64,000 nucleotides of DNA from Gemmatimonadota bacterium. GTDB lineage: Bacteria; Gemmatimonadota; Gemmatimonadetes; Longimicrobiales; Gaopeijiaceae. Each line of letters starts with the position of its first letter. Positions within the stretch are counted from its first letter, which is position 1. A program made the position numbers and the translations under genes. The notes below the pieces were generated by a model. That model had not been told where the DNA came from. It searched no databases and saw nothing but the letters and a program-made list of their open reading frames with translations. The DNA is taken from the NCBI GenBank assembly GCA_022826005.1, contig JAJDVT010000140.1:19311-83310 (forward strand), in the 5' to 3' direction. Shown here in pieces: positions 51,479 through 60,085 of the stretch.

Positions 51479-54145
51479 TTGAGGGTTCCACTCAGGTTGG
51501 CGACCGGCCTGGCCGGTGCGGGGTTCGTGCTGGTGCTCGCCCTCGTGGCATGGGCGGTCGCAAGTGCAGTCGCGACCCGGGTGATGCTAGCCGAGACGGA
51601 GCGGCACCTGGTGGCGGCGACCACCCTGGGGGCCGAACGCCTGCGCGCATCGCAGGAGGAATCGCTGGACAGCATCACCGGGGCCCTGGCGCGCTCCTCC
51701 GGCTACCGCGTGAGCGTGTTCGACGCCGAGCAGCGCCTGATTGCCGACTCGGACTTCGGGGCGCAACAGGCCGGCGCCGCGCCGCAGCCTGCCGAGCGGG
51801 CCGAGGTGGTGGGGGCGTTGCGGCGCGTCGCCGCGTCCTCCCGGCGCCTGAGTGCGCTTGACGGTCGCCCCTACGTCTTCAGCGCAGCCCGCCTGTACCG
51901 CAGCGGCCGGCCGGTGGTGATCAGGTTTGCGGCTCCCGTTGCCCCGATCGCGGACGCCGCGGGCCAGGTGGCGCGCGGTGTCCTGCTGGCGGTTCTCCTG
52001 GCCGGGGCAGCGGGCGTGTTTGTGCTCTACCGGGGGACGGACGCCGTGTCGGGCAAGCTGGACGGTGTCCGCCATCTGCTGACGCGGATTGCGGCGGGGG
52101 AGACCGCCGGGCCGCGGGTGAAGCTGTCCCGGTTCATCGAACTTGCGCGGGTCGGGTCGGCGGCCAACCGGGTCAGGGGCGAACTCGAGGAGCAGCTGGG
52201 CGGGGTCACGAGGGAGCGCGACGAGCTCGCCCAGCTCATGGACGAGGTGGGAGAGGGCCTGATGGCGCTGACCAACGACGCCAGGATTCTGCGCATCAAT
52301 CCCGCGGCGCGTGGCTTGCTGGGGCTGGTCGAGGTGCTGCCGTTCTCCCCGGTGGGTTCCCTGGTCCGCGACCCGGTTCTGCGGGACTTTCTCGAGGCTT
52401 CCGTGGTGCGCGCCGAGGGCCGCCTGGAGGTGACGGTCGGTGACCGGGAGCTGGAGGTGCGCACCAAGCGGGGCACGGCCGGGGGGGCGGTGGTGTTGCT
52501 GGTGGACATCACGGAGATCCGGCGGCTGGAGGCCGTGCGAACGGATTTCGTCGCCAATGCATCGCATGAACTGAAGACCCCTCTGACGGTGATCCGCGCG
52601 GCGGCGGAAACGGTCCTGGACGCGGAGCTGCCGGCCGATCTGCGCAGCCGGTTCCTGCGCTCGATCGAGGGCAACACGGTGCGCCTGCAACGGCTGGTGG
52701 ACGACCTGCTGGACCTCTCGCGCTACGAATCCGGGGCGTGGCGTCCGGAGCGGGAGCGGCTCTTCGTGCAGGAGGTGGCGTGGGAGGTCTGGAAGGAGCT
52801 GGAGGAGAGCTGGTCGGAGCGGGATTTGGAGTTTCGGATTGTGGGGGAGGGTGAGGCGCTGGGAGACGAAGGCGCAGCCTACCAGATCTTCCGCAATCTC
52901 TTCGAGAATGCCCTGCGGTACGTTCCCGGTGCGAGCGGGCGGATCACGGTGGAAATCACCCGGCTGGAGGACATGATCGAGGTAGCCGTCGAGGACAACG
53001 GCTCCGGGATTCCTCCCTCGTCGCTGCCCAGGATCTTCGAGAGGTTCTACCGGGCGGATACGGCGCGCTCGCGCGACGAAGGAGGTACCGGGCTCGGACT
53101 GGCGATCGTGCGTCACCTCGTGTCGAGCATGGGGGGCGACGTGGGCGCGCGCAGCTCCCTGGGCGCGGGCACGACCATCACATTCGCGATTCCCGCGGCG
53201 GAGTCCTTCAATCGCAGTGCCGTGGTCCGTGCCGGGCTCAAGGTCATGGCGGCGTGCGCGATTGTTGTCCAGGCGGCCTGCGTCGCGGGGGACGGGGGCG
53301 ACGGGGTGGTGACGGTGGGTGGCTCCAGCAGTCTCTACGCGCTCTCGGAGGCGGTAGCGGAGTCGTTTGCCGGCATCCGGCCCGGCTTCCGGGTCACGGT
53401 CGGCTTTTCGGGGACTGCGGGCGGACTGAGGCAGCTGTGCGATGGCGAGATCGACATTGCGGGGGCTTCGCGGCGGATTTCCACGGCCGAGGCCGCGCGC
53501 TGCCGTGCCATGGGCTTCCCCTTCCTGGAGATTCCGGTGGCCAGGGACGGCATCGCCATCGTGGTCAATCCGGCCAACACCGGCGTGGACTGCCTCACGC
53601 TGGAGGAACTCACTCGGCTCTGGGGGCCGGCGGGAGAGGTGCGGACCTGGCGCGACCTCAGACCGGCGTTTCCTGACGAGACGATTCGTCTTTTCGGTCC
53701 CGGGCCCGACTCGGGCACGTTCCGCTACTTCACGTCGGTGGTCGTCGGACGGCCGGGGGCCAGCCGGGCCGACCACTATCAGAGCGAGGATGACGGCCTG
53801 ATCGCCCGCGGGGTGGCGGGCGACCGCCGGGGGCTGGGGTACTTCGGCTCCGCCGCCTACGCGAGTCACCGGGAGACTCTCCGCGCGGTCCCGGTGGATA
53901 CCGGCTTCGGCTGTGTGGATCCCACTCGGGAGGCGGTGGCCGACGGGCGCTACAGCCCGCTCTCGCGCGACCTTTTTATCTACGTCGGCGTCACTTCGCT
54001 TGCCCGTGAAGTGGTGTACGCCTTCGCCGACCACTACCTGTTCGCCGCCGCCATGCTCACGGCGGAAACCGGATATGTGCCGCTCCCGCCGGCGGAATAT
54101 GTGCGGGGCAGGGCGGTCCTGCGGTCGGGACAGGGGGCCCCGTGA
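51479..54145 (+). CDS. PhoR-PstS fusion: sensor histidine kinase joined to phosphate-binding protein
   Basis: 888 residues in one uninterrupted frame from TTG 51479. Kinase part (1-~575): membrane helix ~9-30, an extracytoplasmic segment, a second membrane helix ~163-185 (VARGVLLAVLLAGAAGVFVL), a PAS-like region, and the H-box with H363 in NASHELKTPLTVIRA. The N-box NLFENALRY, VEDNGSGIPP and RIFERFYRADT then GGTGLGLAIVRHL complete it, ending TTITFAIPAAE. PstS part (~582-888): a hydrophobic export segment with lipobox-like QAAC (C601), then VVTVGGSSSLYALSEAVAES, VGFSGTAGGLRQLCDGEIDI, LFGPGPDSGTFRYFTSV and QSEDDGLIARGVAGDRRGLG, all PstS phosphate-site motifs. No stop separates them. An in-frame GTG (53222) could allow separate PstS synthesis. 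As a fusion, the binding protein would hang outside the membrane from the kinase's C terminus. Confidence 0.88.
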   Translation: MRVPLRLATGLAGAGFVLVLALVAWAVASAVATRVMLAETERHLVAATTLGAERLRASQEESLDSITGALARSSGYRVSVFDAEQRLIADSDFGAQQAGAAPQPAERAEVVGALRRVAASSRRLSALDGRPYVFSAARLYRSGRPVVIRFAAPVAPIADAAGQVARGVLLAVLLAGAAGVFVLYRGTDAVSGKLDGVRHLLTRIAAGETAGPRVKLSRFIELARVGSAANRVRGELEEQLGGVTRERDELAQLMDEVGEGLMALTNDARILRINPAARGLLGLVEVLPFSPVGSLVRDPVLRDFLEASVVRAEGRLEVTVGDRELEVRTKRGTAGGAVVLLVDITEIRRLEAVRTDFVANASHELKTPLTVIRAAAETVLDAELPADLRSRFLRSIEGNTVRLQRLVDDLLDLSRYESGAWRPERERLFVQEVAWEVWKELEESWSERDLEFRIVGEGEALGDEGAAYQIFRNLFENALRYVPGASGRITVEITRLEDMIEVAVEDNGSGIPPSSLPRIFERFYRADTARSRDEGGTGLGLAIVRHLVSSMGGDVGARSSLGAGTTITFAIPAAESFNRSAVVRAGLKVMAACAIVVQAACVAGDGGDGVVTVGGSSSLYALSEAVAESFAGIRPGFRVTVGFSGTAGGLRQLCDGEIDIAGASRRISTAEAARCRAMGFPFLEIPVARDGIAIVVNPANTGVDCLTLEELTRLWGPAGEVRTWRDLRPAFPDETIRLFGPGPDSGTFRYFTSVVVGRPGASRADHYQSEDDGLIARGVAGDRRGLGYFGSAAYASHRETLRAVPVDTGFGCVDPTREAVADGRYSPLSRDLFIYVGVTSLAREVVYAFADHYLFAAAMLTAETGYVPLPPAEYVRGRAVLRSGQGAP

Positions 54146-55125
54146 TGGCGGGCGAACACCCGATGACGTTGTCCGACGCCCCCCAAGGGGTGCCGGAGCG
54201 TCCTCCGGGGGCTGCATTCCGGGGCCCGGAAACGGCGTCACGGTCCCTCCAGGAGCGACTGGCCGGCCACTTCTTCCGGTTGTGCGCCGCGTTGGCCGCC
54301 CTGGCCGCGGCCGCCGTGGCCGTCACCCTGGCGAGCGAGACCGCCCTGTTCTTCGCACAGGTATCGCCGGTCCGCTTCTTCACCGAACTCGCGTGGACGC
54401 CGGTGGCCGAGGAGCCGCGCTTCGGAGTCCTGCCCCTTCTCGCCGCCACCGCGCAGATCACGGCCGGTGCGGCTGTCGTGGCCTTTCCTCTCGGGCTCCT
54501 GACCGCGATCTACCTGGAGTACTACTCCGACCCCCGGGCCGACGGAATCCTGAGTGCCGCCCTGGTGGTGCTGGCCGCGATTCCCACGGTGGTCTACGGG
54601 TACGTCGCACTCGACTTCGTCACGCCCGCGCTCAGGAACATCTGGCCCTCGATCGAGGCCTACAACGGGATCTCCGCGTGCCTGGTGGTAGGCATCATGA
54701 TCCTGCCCACCGTTGCACTGCTTTCGCGCAGCGCGCTGAAGGCCGTGCCGCCCTCGCTCGTCGACGCCGGGTTGGCGCTGGGAGCAAGTCCGGGCCGGAT
54801 CCTGGTGCGGGGGATCCTTCCCGCGGCCTCCCGGGGCATCGCCGCTGCCCTGGCGCTCGCGGTGGCCAGGGCGGCGGGAGAGACGATGATCGTTACGCTG
54901 GCCGCCGGCAACCAGGCGCGCCTGACCTGGAGTCCGCTGGAGGGCCTCCGCACCCTGACGGCGTACATCGCACAGGCGAGCATGGGGGATGCGCCCGCGG
55001 GGACGCTCGAATACCGGGCCCTCTTCGCGGTTGCCACCGTGCTCTTCGCGTTCACCTTTGCAGTGCACGCCCTTGGCGGGTGGCTGGCCGGAGGGCGCGC
55101 CCGGCAGGGAAGTGTGCGGCAATGA
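54145..55125 (+). CDS. pstC: Phosphate ABC transporter permease PstC
   Basis: 326 residues from ATG 54145 (overlapping TGATG); GTG 54142 is equally placed. A ~35-residue cytoplasmic lead precedes six membrane helices. The permease loop GLALGASPGRILVRGILPAA and ARAAGETMIVTLAAG identify PstC, with LLAATAQITAGAAVVAFPLG earlier. It forms the inner-membrane channel with PstA. The overlap with pstA is ATGA (55122-55125). Confidence 0.92.
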   Translation: MAGEHPMTLSDAPQGVPERPPGAAFRGPETASRSLQERLAGHFFRLCAALAALAAAAVAVTLASETALFFAQVSPVRFFTELAWTPVAEEPRFGVLPLLAATAQITAGAAVVAFPLGLLTAIYLEYYSDPRADGILSAALVVLAAIPTVVYGYVALDFVTPALRNIWPSIEAYNGISACLVVGIMILPTVALLSRSALKAVPPSLVDAGLALGASPGRILVRGILPAASRGIAAALALAVARAAGETMIVTLAAGNQARLTWSPLEGLRTLTAYIAQASMGDAPAGTLEYRALFAVATVLFAFTFAVHALGGWLAGGRARQGSVRQ

Positions 55126-55964
55126 AGGCGTTCCGCCACCAGGGGGCGATCGCCGGCGTGTGCAGCCTCGCAGCCGGCGTCACCCTCGCCGCGGGGATGA
55201 CGCTCCTCGCCGTCCTGCTCGTGCAGGCGCGGGGGGTCCTCGATTTCGGCTTCCTCCTCGGCGCGCCCTCCCGGTTTGCGGCGCAGGCGGGGGTCGGCCC
55301 CGCCCTTGCCGGCACGCTCTGGCTGACCCTGCTGACGGCGGCGCTCGCCTGTCCGGTGGGAGTCGGCGCGGCGGTGTACTTCGAAGAATACGCCCCCCGG
55401 ACCCGCGCCACGCGGGCGATCGAGTCCGCGATCACCACCCTGGCCGGGGTTCCGCCCGTGGTCTTCGGGGTGGCCGGGCTGGCGCTGTTCGCGCGGGGCC
55501 TGGGGCTCGGCCCCACGGTCCTTGCGGGCGGCCTGACGCTGGCCATGCTCGCCCTGCCCACCGTTCTCGCGACCTCGAAGGAGGCCATCAGGCAGGTCCC
55601 GTCCGGAGTTCGGACGGCGGCCTACGCGCTCGGTGCGACGCGGTGGGAGGTCATCCGGCGCCAGGTGCTGCCCGCCGCGGCTCCCGCGATAGTGACCGGC
55701 GTGACCCTCGCGCTCGCCCGCACGGCGGGGGCTGCAGCGCCGCTGCTGGTGATCGGCGCAGCGTCGTTCATCAACTACGCGCCCGGGACGCCGGGCGACC
55801 CCCTCACCGCGCTGCCGACCCAGGTGTTCGCGTGGAGCGCCCGGTCACAGCCCGGCTTCGCTGCCGTCGCGGCAAGCGCGGCGGTGGTTCTCCTCGCGCT
55901 TCTCCTCCTCCTCCATCTGGTGAGCCTGGCCCTGCGCCGCCGCCTCTCGAAAGCGGCCCGGTGA
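55122..55964 (+). CDS. pstA: Phosphate ABC transporter permease PstA
   Basis: 280 residues, six membrane helices. The family signatures are GVGAAVYFEEYAPRTRATRA, ITTLAGVPPVVFGVAGLALF and AYALGATRWEVIRRQVLPAA; TPGDPLTALPTQVFAWSA near the end is typical of PstA. It partners with PstC. The stop overlaps the pstB GTG start (55961-55964). Confidence 0.93.
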   Translation: MKAFRHQGAIAGVCSLAAGVTLAAGMTLLAVLLVQARGVLDFGFLLGAPSRFAAQAGVGPALAGTLWLTLLTAALACPVGVGAAVYFEEYAPRTRATRAIESAITTLAGVPPVVFGVAGLALFARGLGLGPTVLAGGLTLAMLALPTVLATSKEAIRQVPSGVRTAAYALGATRWEVIRRQVLPAAAPAIVTGVTLALARTAGAAAPLLVIGAASFINYAPGTPGDPLTALPTQVFAWSARSQPGFAAVAASAAVVLLALLLLLHLVSLALRRRLSKAAR

Positions 55965-56788
55965 GCGCGCCCGGCTCCGGCCCCGGCCCCTCCCCCCGCC
56001 CCTCCCCGGCGGATGCCCCACGCGATGCCCCGCCCGCCCGCGCGCCCGTGTTCTCGCTCGGCGACCTCTCCGTGCACTTCGGCGGCCGCCCGGCGCTATC
56101 CGGAGTCTCGCTCGACATACCCCGGGGGCGGATCGTCGCACTGATCGGACCCTCCGGGTGCGGCAAGACGACCCTGCTCCGCGCGCTCAACCGGATGAAC
56201 GAGCTGATCCCCGGGGCGCGCACCACCGGGAGCGTCCGCTTCGACGGGGCGGAACTCTACCGGCCTGAAACCGACCCGGTAGAGGTCCGGAGGCGCGTAG
56301 GAATGGTGTTTCAGGAAGCTGCCCTCTTCCCCGGCTCTGTATTCGACAATGTCGCCTTCGGGCCCCGGGCGAGCGGCTTCAGGGGCGACCTGCACGCGCT
56401 CGCGGAGGAGGTCCTGACTGCGGCCGGAATGTGGGCCGACCTGGGCCAGGATCCGGATGTACCCGCCGCATCTCTCTCTGCCGGCCAGCGGCAGCGCGTC
56501 TGCATCGCCCGGGCCCTGGCCGTCCGACCGCAGGTCCTCCTCCTCGACGAGCCCACATCCGCCCTGGATGCCACGGCGACCGCCCGCATCGAGTCGCTGG
56601 TCCACTCGCTCCTGCCCCGCCTCACGGTCGTGCTTGCCACGAACGATCTCCGCCTGGCGGCCCGTTCGTCCAGCGTGACCGCCTATGTGGACCGCGGCGA
56701 ACTTGTCGAGTACGGTCCCACGGAGACGCTGTTTACCAATCCCTCGGACGAGCGCACCGAGTCCTACCTGACCGGCCGGGTACGATGA
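55961..56788 (+). CDS. pstB: Phosphate ABC transporter ATPase PstB with altered H-loop
   Basis: 275 residues from GTG 55961. A Pro/Ala-rich lead of ~28 residues is followed by Walker A GPSGCGKTTLLRALNRMNEL, the Q-loop region GMVFQEAALFPGSVFDNVAF, signature LSAGQRQRVCIARALA and Walker B LLLDEPTSALDA. The switch region aligns as TVVLATNDLRLAAR against the usual TVVIVTHNMQQAAR, so the catalytic His is Asn228 (56642-56644). This replacement usually cripples ATP hydrolysis in ABC proteins. The PstB-specific end TESYLTGR is intact. It overlaps phoU by ATGA. Confidence 0.92.
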   Translation: MSAPGSGPGPSPRPSPADAPRDAPPARAPVFSLGDLSVHFGGRPALSGVSLDIPRGRIVALIGPSGCGKTTLLRALNRMNELIPGARTTGSVRFDGAELYRPETDPVEVRRRVGMVFQEAALFPGSVFDNVAFGPRASGFRGDLHALAEEVLTAAGMWADLGQDPDVPAASLSAGQRQRVCIARALAVRPQVLLLDEPTSALDATATARIESLVHSLLPRLTVVLATNDLRLAARSSSVTAYVDRGELVEYGPTETLFTNPSDERTESYLTGRVR

Positions 56789-57471
56789 CCCGATACCCGC
56801 CCGACAAGCAGCCCTTCGAGCTCGAGCTCGACCAGCTGCACGCCCTGTTCCTGGAGATCGCCGGGAGAGCGGAGGAGCTGGTGCGGATGGCGATGGAGGG
56901 GCTGGAGCAGCGCGACCCGGAGCGGGCTGAGCTCGTCCGCCGCGCCGACAACCGGATCAACGACCTCGACATCGAGATCGACGAACGCGCGCTGGCGCTC
57001 CTGGCGCTCCACAACCCCATGGCCGGCGACCTTCGCTTCGTGCTCGCCGTTCTGTGGGCGTCCAGAGACATCGAACGGATCGGCGACCACGCCGTGAACA
57101 TCGCAAATGCCTGCCGGCGCGCGGCGCAGCACCCGCCGCTGCCCGATGTCCTCGAGGCCGGCGAAATGGGAATGCAGGTGCGAAACATGCTTGCCCGCGC
57201 TCTCGGCGCGCTGATCAACCGGGACACCGAAGCGGCCCGGGCCGTCATCGCCGAGGACCAGCTCGTCGACGACATGCGGCGTTCCGCCTTCCGCGTCATC
57301 TTGTCACACATGGCCGAACAGCCGCGCTACATCCAGCCGGGGGTGAACATGATCCTGGTGGTGCAGAACCTGGAGCGGATCGGAGACCTTGCGACGAACC
57401 TCGCCGAGGATGCGGTGTTCCTCGCCGAGGGCCGGTCGATCAAGCACGCCGGCAAGTCGGCGACGCCGTGA
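56785..57471 (+). CDS. phoU: Phosphate signalling complex protein PhoU
   Basis: 228 residues, all helical, with two PhoU half-repeats. The metal-binding motifs are RADNRINDLDIEIDERALAL, SRDIERIGDHAVNIANAC and NLERIGDLATNLAEDAVFL. PhoU links the Pst transporter to PhoR and represses the regulon when phosphate is plentiful. It overlaps pstB and the SDR gene by 4 nt each. Confidence 0.93.
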   Translation: MTRYPPDKQPFELELDQLHALFLEIAGRAEELVRMAMEGLEQRDPERAELVRRADNRINDLDIEIDERALALLALHNPMAGDLRFVLAVLWASRDIERIGDHAVNIANACRRAAQHPPLPDVLEAGEMGMQVRNMLARALGALINRDTEAARAVIAEDQLVDDMRRSAFRVILSHMAEQPRYIQPGVNMILVVQNLERIGDLATNLAEDAVFLAEGRSIKHAGKSATP

Positions 57472-58319
57472 ACCGGGAAGCGGCGAGCCTGGGTGAGGCG
57501 GTCGAGGAACTGCTGAGCGAGGTCGCGGTCGAAACCGGCACGGAGCCGGCACCGCTCTTCGACTCGCTGCGGGGCCGCGGTGCGGTCGTCACCGGCGGAT
57601 CCAGTGGAATCGGCCGGGCCACCGCTATCGGCCTGGCCACGGGCGGCGTGAACATCGCCGTCAACTATCTGGACACGGGTGCCGAAAGCCGGGACGCGGC
57701 CGCCGAGCTCGGCGAGGTGCTGGGGCAGCACGGGGTGGAGGTGCTGATCCGGGCGGGCGACGTGCGCGATCCCGTGCAGACCGCCGAGTTCTTCGCCGAG
57801 GCGCACGAGCACCTGGGCAGGCTGCACATCCTGGTCAACAACGCCGGCGTGGGTGCGGACCACGCGCTCTGGCGCATGTCGGACGAGGAGTGGGAGTCGG
57901 TGATCGACACCAATCTCTCGGGCGCGTTCTACTGCATCCGCGCGATCGCGCCGTACTTCCGCGCGCAGGAGTTCGGGAAGATCGTCAACATTTCCTCCGT
58001 GCATGGCCTGTCCAGCGAATTCGGCCTGGCCAACTACTGTTCGTCAAAGGCGGGGCTGATCGGACTGACGCGCTCCGCCGCGCTCGAGCTGGGACCGTCG
58101 AACGTGAACGTGAACGCGGTGGCCCCCGGCTACATCCGCACCACCAGGCTCACCGACCGGGTCCCGGCCGAGATCATGGACCGGGCCCGGGAGCGGAGCG
58201 CGCTCGGCCGCCTGGGCGATCCCCAGGACGTGGTGTCGGTGATCCTGTTCCTCTGTTCGGAGCTGGCCCGCCATATTACTGGGGTGGTGATACCTGTGGA
58301 CGGGGGATACCTGACATGA
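57468..58319 (+). CDS. SDR-family oxidoreductase (FabG-like)
   Basis: 283 residues from GTG 57468. A ~35-residue acidic N-terminal extension precedes the Rossmann motif [14 protein letters not shown] (~40-53). NNAG is in [13 protein letters not shown], the catalytic Ser in [11 protein letters not shown], and YxxxK in [14 protein letters not shown]. The tail [10 protein letters not shown] is classical. The likely activity is NADP-dependent 3-oxoacyl or sugar-alcohol reduction; substrate unknown. The N-terminal extension is unusual and may contact PhoU or be the result of the tight overlap. Confidence 0.88.
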   Translation: MNREAASLGEAVEELLSEVAVETGTEPAPLFDSLRGRGAVVTGGSSGIGRATAIGLATGGVNIAVNYLDTGAESRDAAAELGEVLGQHGVEVLIRAGDVRDPVQTAEFFAEAHEHLGRLHILVNNAGVGADHALWRMSDEEWESVIDTNLSGAFYCIRAIAPYFRAQEFGKIVNISSVHGLSSEFGLANYCSSKAGLIGLTRSAALELGPSNVNVNAVAPGYIRTTRLTDRVPAEIMDRARERSALGRLGDPQDVVSVILFLCSELARHITGVVIPVDGGYLT

Positions 58320-58723
58320 CGAAGATTGGCAAGAGCCACCGCGAGTGGCGGGAGACGCTGACTCCGGAGCAGTACCGGGTCACGCGCAAGGGAGGGACGG
58401 AGCGCGCCTTCACCGGGAAGTACTGGGCGGAGAAGAAGGACGGGACCTACATGTGCGTCTGCTGCGGGCAGCCGCTTTTCGAGTCCTCGGCGAAGTACGA
58501 CTCCGGGACGGGCTGGCCCAGCTTCGACCGGCCGGCAGCCGAAGGGAACGTGGAGAAGCGGGACGACCGCAGCCTCTTCATGCGCCGAACGGAGGTGGTG
58601 TGCAGCGGCTGCGACGCCCACCTGGGGCACGTGTTTCCGGACGGGCCGGAGACCACCGGGCTGCGATACTGCATCAATTCGGCGGCGCTGGACCTGAAAA
58701 CGGAGGGTGGGGACGGCGGGTGA
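58316..58723 (+). CDS. msrB: Peptide methionine-R-sulfoxide reductase
   Basis: 135 residues. The zinc-binding CxxC pairs are in [11 protein letters not shown] and [18 protein letters not shown]; the catalytic Cys is C119 in [21 protein letters not shown] is the substrate loop. It reduces methionine-R-sulfoxide in oxidised proteins using thioredoxin. It overlaps its neighbours by ATGA and GTGA. Confidence 0.95.
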   Translation: MTKIGKSHREWRETLTPEQYRVTRKGGTERAFTGKYWAEKKDGTYMCVCCGQPLFESSAKYDSGTGWPSFDRPAAEGNVEKRDDRSLFMRRTEVVCSGCDAHLGHVFPDGPETTGLRYCINSAALDLKTEGGDGG

Positions 58724-59733
58724 CGGGCGTCACCGTCATCCCCGGAGACGGGATTGGCCCCGAGGTGACCGAGGCGGTCCTCGATGTGCTGTCCGCGGCC
58801 GGGGCGGAGCTGGAGTACGATTTCCAGGCCGCCGGCGTGGGGGCCATCGCGACCCATGGAAGCCCGCTGCCGCAGGAGACCAGCGACTCGATCGACCGGA
58901 ACCGGGTGGCGCTGAAAGGTCCGCTGGCCACGCCTTCGGGATCCGGGTTCCGCTCCGTGAATGTCGAGATCCGGAAGCGGTTCGATCTCTTCGCCAACGT
59001 GCGGCCGGCCCGCACGATCCTCCCGGGTGGGCGCTACGAGGACATCGATCTGGTTCTCATCCGGGAGAACACGGAGGGGCTCTACGTCGGGGTGGAACAC
59101 TTCATCGGGATGGACCGCGACCCCAGGGCGGCGGCCGAATCGGTCATGATCACGACCCGTTACGGCTGCGAGCGGATCGTACGCTTCGCCTTCGACTACG
59201 CGGCGGCGAAAGGGCGCGGGAAGCTCACGCTGGCGCACAAGGCGAACATCCTGAAGTACACGCAGGGTCTCTTCCTTGAGGTCGGGCAGCGCATGGCCGC
59301 CGACTACGACGGGCGCGTCGCCTTCGAGGACGGCATCATCGACGCGACCGCCATGTTCCTCGTGCTCGATCCGTACCGCTTCGACGTGCTCGTGATGGAG
59401 AACATGTTCGGGGACATCCTGAGCGACCTGATGGCGGGGCTCGTGGGGGGCCTGGGGTTCGCACCCGCGGGCAATATCGGGGAGACGCACGCGGTCTTCG
59501 AGGCCGTGCACGGATCGGCGCCCGACATCGCGGGGCAGGGCGTGGCCAACCCCACCGGGCTGCTGCTGTCGGCCTGCATGCTGCTCGACCATGTGGGCCA
59601 GGCCGAGACCGCGTCCCGTGTGAGGGGGGCGCTTACGGCGGTGATCCGCGACGGGGTGGCGCGCACGCGCGACATGGGTGGCACCGATGCGACGGCGGCG
59701 TTCACCCGCGCGGTGATCGGGGCGCTGGCGTGA
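58720..59733 (+). CDS. Isocitrate/isopropylmalate dehydrogenase family protein, NAD-IDH/HICDH-like
   Basis: 337 residues from GTG 58720. Key motifs are [40 protein letters not shown] (substrate Arg residues), [34 protein letters not shown], and [18 protein letters not shown] with [10 protein letters not shown]. The [11 protein letters not shown] segment and the S-x-N-V-x-(I/L)-R-K pattern favour NAD-dependent isocitrate or homoisocitrate dehydrogenase over LeuB. With the LeuA-like synthase opening the same operon, a homocitrate-type pathway is possible, but no aconitase is present here. Confidence 0.85.
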   Translation: MTGVTVIPGDGIGPEVTEAVLDVLSAAGAELEYDFQAAGVGAIATHGSPLPQETSDSIDRNRVALKGPLATPSGSGFRSVNVEIRKRFDLFANVRPARTILPGGRYEDIDLVLIRENTEGLYVGVEHFIGMDRDPRAAAESVMITTRYGCERIVRFAFDYAAAKGRGKLTLAHKANILKYTQGLFLEVGQRMAADYDGRVAFEDGIIDATAMFLVLDPYRFDVLVMENMFGDILSDLMAGLVGGLGFAPAGNIGETHAVFEAVHGSAPDIAGQGVANPTGLLLSACMLLDHVGQAETASRVRGALTAVIRDGVARTRDMGGTDATAAFTRAVIGALA

Positions 59734-60059
59734 TCGGGCTCAGGTCCGGGAAGCTGCCGGACATCGCTGGCGACTTCTCGTGCGGGAGTTGTGAGCGCAC
59801 CTGCCGCTCCACCGAGCTGGACCGTCACCTCTGGTGCGAGGAGTGCATCGCTTTGGCGCGGGCGCGGGCGAAGCGGGTGGGCTGGAGGTTTGGCGGAGCG
59901 CTGGCCGTGGCGCTCGCCGCCTGGATCTTCCTCGTCCTCGAGCCCACCATGCTCATCGGAGGCTGGATTGGCGTGGTGCTGGCCACCTTCTGGCTCTGCT
60001 CGCGGATCGCCACCGAGTTCTGGTACGGCCACCTGCGCTTCCGCAAACGGCCCCGCTGA
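59730..60059 (+). CDS. Zinc-ribbon membrane protein, small
   Basis: 109 residues from GTG 59730, overlapping the dehydrogenase stop. A CxxC...CxxC zinc ribbon ([29 protein letters not shown]) is followed by two close membrane segments ([20 protein letters not shown] and [18 protein letters not shown]) and a basic tail. Family not recognised. Its place as last of ten coupled genes suggests a membrane accessory of the operon. Confidence 0.65.
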   Translation: MIGLRSGKLPDIAGDFSCGSCERTCRSTELDRHLWCEECIALARARAKRVGWRFGGALAVALAAWIFLVLEPTMLIGGWIGVVLATFWLCSRIATEFWYGHLRFRKRPR

Positions 60060-60085
60060 GGGCAGACCCACAGGAGATTACTGCA

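Noticed and set aside
51587..54241. Open frame of 884 codons antisense to the PhoR-PstS gene
   Set aside because: A high-GC shadow: Arg/His/Pro-rich, no domain motifs, while the opposite strand has complete kinase and PstS signatures.
58720..59733. Naming the dehydrogenase leuB
   Set aside because: [11 protein letters not shown] and neighbouring residues fit isocitrate/homoisocitrate dehydrogenases at least as well; no leuC/leuD nearby.
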